Origin: a virus
Strand: one strand, 5' to 3'
IMG/VR virus record: IMGVR_UViG_3300023202_000247
Coordinates: 186,001-250,000 of that record
Length of the DNA: 64,000 nt
In this document: positions 59,946 to 64,000 of the stretch, piece after piece
Layout: each line of letters opens with the position of its first letter
Numbering within the stretch: the stretch's first letter is position 1
Notes under the pieces: generated by a model
What the model saw: the letters and a program-made list of their open reading frames with translations, nothing else
Told to the model about the DNA's origin: nothing
Database searches by the model: none
Position numbers and translations under genes: made by a program

Positions 59946-62405
59946 ATGGCAGCTAACTTTCCAGGCGCAGGTAACGCAGTACCTCAATCAGTTGTTCAGG
60001 TTGATACTCTGAGTCAAGGCGCAAGTATTCCGAGCGGCTCACGAACCGCAGCAATCATGGGTGAAGGTCTTCGAGAAGAAACTTTGGTTCTAGATGCAGT
60101 TGGTGGTGGTAACGACGGTTTGAATCCATCTTACACATCAACAAATGGCTCTGATGGTCGTCACTTTGCCACAAGTGTTTTTCCTTTGATATCAAATAGA
60201 ACACGTTTGTTCAAAAATGGTATCGAGTTAAATCTTTTAGAAGACTCGATAAACTCCAATTCATTTGATGGTAGATTCGACGCGAGAGTTGAAATATCAA
60301 CTGGTCATATTGAGCTTCAGAGAGCACACCTCGTAGATCAAGGTGGTGAATATTTCAGAGCTAGTGGTTCTAATGTTGGTGACGGCACCATATCAAACCT
60401 AACATTGGTTGACAACAATGCTCCAGCTGAAACATGGACGGTTAGATGTTCAACCGTTAGGCGTGACGGATATGGAAATCCAATTGATGGCTATGCAATT
60501 TTTACAGTTCGTGGCAGTGTTAGTGGTGTAATTTTAGATGGATATGGTAATCAAATTACTTGGCAGTCAAATGGTACACTAACTAGCAATGGAATATTAC
60601 AGTTCTCAATTGGAGAAGGCTCTGTTGCTTTTAGAGAAGGTGATACTTTCATCATCGAAACTGATGACGGTGCATTGGTAGAAGGTGATAGTCTTACAGT
60701 GCGTTACATAGCAAGCACTGATATAGATGATCCAGAGTTTTTTACAGATGTTAATGTTCTTGCTGCAAAACACGGTAGAGCTTCTTTGGACAATACTTTG
60801 GCACTTGGTGCTCAACTTGCCTTTGCAAACGGGACTCCCGGCGTTTGGGCGATTCAAGCTGCACCAGCTTTGCCGAGACGTGTTTCATATACTCTCGTTA
60901 CCAGCGCAAATGGTGAAGATGATGAAGAAGATTTGACATTCAATCTTCCACTCAATGTCACACCGGATGTTGATTCTCGAATCAACTTCTTCGTAACAGA
61001 TCCTGTTACTGGTGTAGAAAGTCAAATATTACCAAACAAAGTTGACTTTTATGATCCGGCTATTACTTCCAGCCCATCAAGCTTCATTTTTGGTCCATCA
61101 TATTCGTATTCTTATACAGTTATCTTGGATGATGCTGTTGTAAAGAGTGCAAATGATGGAGTATTGACATCTGTAACTGGTACCACTGCTACATTGAGTA
61201 GTGCAACGGTTGCATTTGGTATTGATGATTTGAGTGGTACCAGAAGCATTCGCATTAAAAATTCTGGCTCTGGAAATGATGGAACTTATAGTATTGTGTC
61301 TATTTCCAACGGTGTGTTGACCATCAGTGATGCTGGAGGATTTGTCACCGAAAGTTCAGTTGAGTTCGAGGTATTGGACAGTGTTGCAACAAGTGCAAGA
61401 ATATTGTTTACAGATGACTTGGCGTTGAGCCTTGGTCAGTCACTTCGCGCAACTGTTGTTGATAACAAAGATGCTGATTTCTTTGATGCTGGTTGGACCA
61501 ACGCATACGCATCTGCTGAGAAGATTGAAACAAGCATGATTGTTCCGCTTCCAAAGCAGACAATTAGCGTAATCTTCCAAAATGGAAAAATTCACGTTGA
61601 GAAGATGAGTCAAATCAAGCAGAAGCGTGAGCGTTTGTTGTTCATTGGAGCAATTAGCGGATTGACCCCGGCCAATGTTATTGGAACCGAGCCAGCGGCT
61701 GTAGAAGATATCGGAATTTTGGAGGGAATCCAGGGAGACGATGTTGAAGAGATTTTAAGCGGAAGCATCGAAGACTTGGCCGATTATGGTGTGCAGGATG
61801 CATTTGGCGATTCATTTAGGGTTGTTTACTTCTATCCGGACCAAATCGTTGTTCAGGTTGGGTCGAGTCAAGAATTGATTGACGGCTTCTATCTAGCAGC
61901 AGCGGCAGCTGGTTGGTTTAGTGGCAAGAGCCAAATCAACTTGCCATTGACGAACAAAACGCTGTCTGGGTTTACAATTTTGAGAGATAAATTGTTTGCT
62001 CCAATAACTGTTGAGAATATCACAGCAGCTGGAATTACTTTGCTACAACCGGTAATTGGTGGTGGTAGGGTTATCTGGGGCAAGACAACTACAACAAGTG
62101 GTTTTGCGGAAGAAGAGGAAATTAGTGTTGTATTTATCAGAGACGCCATTGCTCGAGACCTGAGAAATACATTTAGAGGGTTCATTGGTCAACCTGAGAG
62201 TCCAACGTTCCAGTCAACGCTTTATGCACGTGCTGTTGATGCTATGCAAGCATTTCTCTCTAGGCGTTTGATTACAGATTATCGAGACTTGGTTGTTGTA
62301 CAGGATTCATCTGAGCCTCGTCAATGGAACATTAGAGTTGGTGTACAGCCGGTGTTCCCAGTGAACTGGATTTATATCCGCGTTGATTTTGGATTCTTCG
62401 GATAA
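59946..62405 (+). CDS. Tail sheath protein
   Basis: 819 residues. The C-terminal domain is typical of contractile sheath subunits: VVFIRDAIARDLRNTFRGFI, then FQSTLYARAVDAMQAFLSRR and QWNIRVGVQPVFPVNWIYIR. The N-terminus FPGAGNAVPQSVVQVDTLSQ is the usual threading arm followed by a long insertion region of beta domains (residues ~100-480) that makes it larger than average. A Shine-Dalgarno (AGGA) precedes the ATG. It forms the contractile sheath around the tube encoded next, which defines the phage as a myovirus. Confidence 0.9.
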   Translation: MAANFPGAGNAVPQSVVQVDTLSQGASIPSGSRTAAIMGEGLREETLVLDAVGGGNDGLNPSYTSTNGSDGRHFATSVFPLISNRTRLFKNGIELNLLEDSINSNSFDGRFDARVEISTGHIELQRAHLVDQGGEYFRASGSNVGDGTISNLTLVDNNAPAETWTVRCSTVRRDGYGNPIDGYAIFTVRGSVSGVILDGYGNQITWQSNGTLTSNGILQFSIGEGSVAFREGDTFIIETDDGALVEGDSLTVRYIASTDIDDPEFFTDVNVLAAKHGRASLDNTLALGAQLAFANGTPGVWAIQAAPALPRRVSYTLVTSANGEDDEEDLTFNLPLNVTPDVDSRINFFVTDPVTGVESQILPNKVDFYDPAITSSPSSFIFGPSYSYSYTVILDDAVVKSANDGVLTSVTGTTATLSSATVAFGIDDLSGTRSIRIKNSGSGNDGTYSIVSISNGVLTISDAGGFVTESSVEFEVLDSVATSARILFTDDLALSLGQSLRATVVDNKDADFFDAGWTNAYASAEKIETSMIVPLPKQTISVIFQNGKIHVEKMSQIKQKRERLLFIGAISGLTPANVIGTEPAAVEDIGILEGIQGDDVEEILSGSIEDLADYGVQDAFGDSFRVVYFYPDQIVVQVGSSQELIDGFYLAAAAAGWFSGKSQINLPLTNKTLSGFTILRDKLFAPITVENITAAGITLLQPVIGGGRVIWGKTTTTSGFAEEEEISVVFIRDAIARDLRNTFRGFIGQPESPTFQSTLYARAVDAMQAFLSRRLITDYRDLVVVQDSSEPRQWNIRVGVQPVFPVNWIYIRVDFGFFG

Positions 62406-62422
62406 GGATAAAAAGGTAACAA

Positions 62423-63046
62423 ATGGTAGCACCAAATACACAATCAATTATTGAGGATCAGGACGGTAGAAACCGCACTGGTACTTCTGTCAGCACTAAT
62501 ATAATCATCGAGGTTGATGGTAATCCCGTTGGAGCAATCAAATCATTGAGTGTTGATGAAAGTCGAACGATTACTCAAATAGATGAGGTTAGTACTGACG
62601 GCCATATTGACTCCGTACCAAGTAAATCTACAAATATAGGTGGAAGTTGTCAACGTGTTAGATATGATAACTTGAGAATTGCTGCGGCATTTAGCAGACC
62701 ATTCATTCATGTTGCTGCCCAAAGAATACCATTTAATATCGTAATTAAAGATATTTTTGCGTCGAGTGATCCTAACACAGTTTTGATAACTACTATTAAA
62801 AATGTATGGATTAGTAAAATAAGTTATACATATAGCGCAGATGATTTTGTAATTATCGAAAATATGGATTGGGAAGCAGAAACTATTTACTCTCAAATTA
62901 ACAACAACAACGCAGTTACCAACGTTAATGGTGCTCGTAACCTACCGCTTCAGACAGTCAACCCATTCGAGTTGGCAGCTGACCGTGGAGACCGTCGTGG
63001 TGCTTTGGATGCTGCTGGTCTGTTGGTTGCAATTAACGAAGCATAA
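62423..63046 (+). CDS. Tail tube protein
   Basis: 207 residues, 17 nt after the sheath. IIIEVDGNPVGAIKSLSVDE, RTITQIDEVSTDGHIDSVP, then VRYDNLRIAAAF and DDFVIIENMDWEAETIY are typical of myovirus tail tube subunits (a beta-barrel that stacks in hexameric rings). The sheath-tube-chaperone order supports the call strongly. Slightly longer than T4 gp19-type proteins. Confidence 0.88.
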   Translation: MVAPNTQSIIEDQDGRNRTGTSVSTNIIIEVDGNPVGAIKSLSVDESRTITQIDEVSTDGHIDSVPSKSTNIGGSCQRVRYDNLRIAAAFSRPFIHVAAQRIPFNIVIKDIFASSDPNTVLITTIKNVWISKISYTYSADDFVIIENMDWEAETIYSQINNNNAVTNVNGARNLPLQTVNPFELAADRGDRRGALDAAGLLVAINEA

Positions 63047-63051
63047 TCTAG

Positions 63052-63061
63052 TTGATATATA
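63052..63061 (+). promoter_or_regulatory. TTGATATATA element, candidate late promoter
   Basis: Ends 7 nt before the ATG at 63069; no Shine-Dalgarno is visible for that gene. Confidence 0.38.
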
Positions 63062-63068
63062 GTTTAAT

Positions 63069-63752
63069 ATGGGAAAAATAGAAAGTGATATTGGTGGCCG
63101 CTCTTTCGAGGGCGGCGGCCAGAGAACATTTACTGTAAGCGATGAAACTGAAATTTCGGATGCTGAGTTGAAACAAATGATTGCTGATCGTCATGCAGCG
63201 CGTGCTGTACATGCTCAGCAACAAGCTTCTATTCCAGAAGGTGCAGTTGAACATACACCGGAAGAATTCAATGCGATGAGACGCAACAAGGTGATGCAAG
63301 ATAAAGTTGCGACACCTGATGTTAAACAACGTATTGAGATGTTGACTGGTATCGGTCGTATGACGAAGAATGTTCCAGTTAATACTGGGGATCAAGTAAT
63401 AACATTTACTTTGAAGACTTTAAAAAGTAAAGAGTCAAAAGCATTGGCTAAAAAATCAACAGAGATTGCTAACAGCGGAGATGCTTCTCAAATTTATGAT
63501 ATTCGCGCTCTTGCACTTGCATTTTCTATAGAAAAGATAGATGGTGTAGACGTTGATGATGTTTTAGGCATTGGTGATGTTCAAGACACATTCAATGCTC
63601 GCTTCATGTTTATCAATGAATTAGATGAAACCGTTTGTACTTATTTGATGAATGAGTATCAAAAAATGGTAAGTGATAATAAAAAACGTTTCGGAATTGA
63701 AACGGCTGAGGATGCCAAGGAGGTTGCTCAGCAGATGAACAAAAGTAGCTAA
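63069..63752 (+). CDS. Tail assembly chaperone, short form
   Basis: 227 residues following the tube gene, the normal place of tail assembly chaperones (lambda gpG-like) that coat the tape measure before tube polymerisation. The N-terminal third is charged; residues ~110-205 are a compact domain (MTKNVPVNTGDQVITFTLKT, YDIRALALAFSIEKIDGVDV). It ends AAC AAA AGT AGC TAA, and a second protein-like frame without a start continues at once in the +1 (equally -2) frame, as expected for a G/GT frameshift pair. Confidence 0.8.
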   Translation: MGKIESDIGGRSFEGGGQRTFTVSDETEISDAELKQMIADRHAARAVHAQQQASIPEGAVEHTPEEFNAMRRNKVMQDKVATPDVKQRIEMLTGIGRMTKNVPVNTGDQVITFTLKTLKSKESKALAKKSTEIANSGDASQIYDIRALALAFSIEKIDGVDVDDVLGIGDVQDTFNARFMFINELDETVCTYLMNEYQKMVSDNKKRFGIETAEDAKEVAQQMNKSS

Positions 63753-64000
63753 CGATCCTGAGCATCAGTTTTTATATCATTTATGTGAAAAATGGAATGT
63801 ATTGCCGGATGATCCATTGTTTGAGGAAATGGATCCATTCATAAAACTATGGCTTTATGAAGGATGGCTAAATAAAGAAAAAAGACATCATGAAGCTTTG
63901 AGACATCAAGCAATCTTGATTGGTTCGTTTACCAATCCAGAAATGGCAAATAAGATGGTCAAACGTGAAAATCCTGACCATTATTCTACAGACGAAGAGT
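63745..64000 (+). CDS. Tail assembly chaperone extension (frameshifted, 3' end outside window)
   Basis: Open to the right edge, at least 85 residues: VANDPEHQFLYHLCEKWNVL, then PLFEEMDPFIKLWLYEGWLN and ILIGSFTNPEMANKMVKREN. GSFxNPExAxxM is a motif I associate with the T-part of myovirus tail assembly chaperones. The frame begins after a TGA at 63736 and has no start until an ATG far inside the domain, so it must be reached by frameshifting from the upstream gene. A lysyl-tRNA on AAA (63741-63743) can move +1 to AAA (63742-63744), giving K then V. A -2 shift reaches the same frame. Confidence 0.78.

Overview
The window is a 64-kb stretch of a large tailed double-stranded DNA phage (myovirus). 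Every supportable gene is on the + strand. It carries the whole virion-building region in classical order: terminase large subunit, portal, head proteins, prohead protease with scaffold, capsid decoration and major capsid protein, receptor-binding proteins, neck and baseplate-like proteins, contractile tail sheath, tail tube and tail assembly chaperone. The length of this region, the many extra virion genes and the absence of replication genes in 64 kb suggest a very large (jumbo-class) genome. The DNA is AT-rich (my impression is about 40 percent GC) apart from two GC-rich cassettes. Nothing here identifies the host. TAA, TGA and TAG all end intact genes, so I see no stop-codon recoding.

Layout. 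1-12 kb: a partial gene, a possible small-terminase-position gene, TerL, a portal interrupted by a LAGLIDADG intein, and a tightly overlapping (ATGA/TGATG) string of unknown head genes, one of which carries a dual-specificity phosphatase domain. 12-18 kb: a prohead-protease/scaffold fusion, a very charged protein apparently extended by a -1 frameshift, and two small helical proteins. 18-28 kb: decoration-like paralogues, large probable internal virion proteins (some with membrane segments or peptidoglycan-binding-like modules) and the major capsid protein. 28-30.4 kb: a mobile region with a LAGLIDADG endonuclease fused to a DNA methyltransferase, sitting between two copies of a terminator module, followed by a truncated relative. 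30.4-36 kb: tail fibre/tailspike genes built from shared N-terminal anchors and exchangeable C-terminal domains. Two C-terminal domains are GC-rich imports, and the surroundings hold wreckage: an SGNH-esterase remnant, an IS200-type transposase remnant and other fragments.

35.9-49.5 kb is an accessory region mixed with neck genes: two leucine-rich-variant (LRV) repeat proteins with PcfJ-like or WCIT-type domains (one also with an HEXXH protease motif), a patatin phospholipase with membrane helices, a cysteine desulfurase-like protein, an HNH nuclease, a cold-shock protein, Ig-like and FN3-like structural proteins, a degenerate P-loop protein that may be extended by +1 frameshift, and an ADP-ribosyltransferase candidate. 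49.5-64 kb: two giant beta-helix/fibre proteins around a holin-like membrane protein, a 360-bp repeat-rich non-coding region, then tail terminator-like protein, sheath, tube and a tail assembly chaperone whose second half is read after a frameshift and runs off the window.

The most unusual signals are the endonuclease-methyltransferase fusion with duplicated terminators, three separate candidate recoding sites (-1 at 17153, +1 at 47989, +1 or -2 at 63741), the displaced receptor-binding modules, and the LRV/PcfJ/patatin/desulfurase/ADP-ribosyltransferase group. All functional statements rest on motif reading by eye; no database search was possible.
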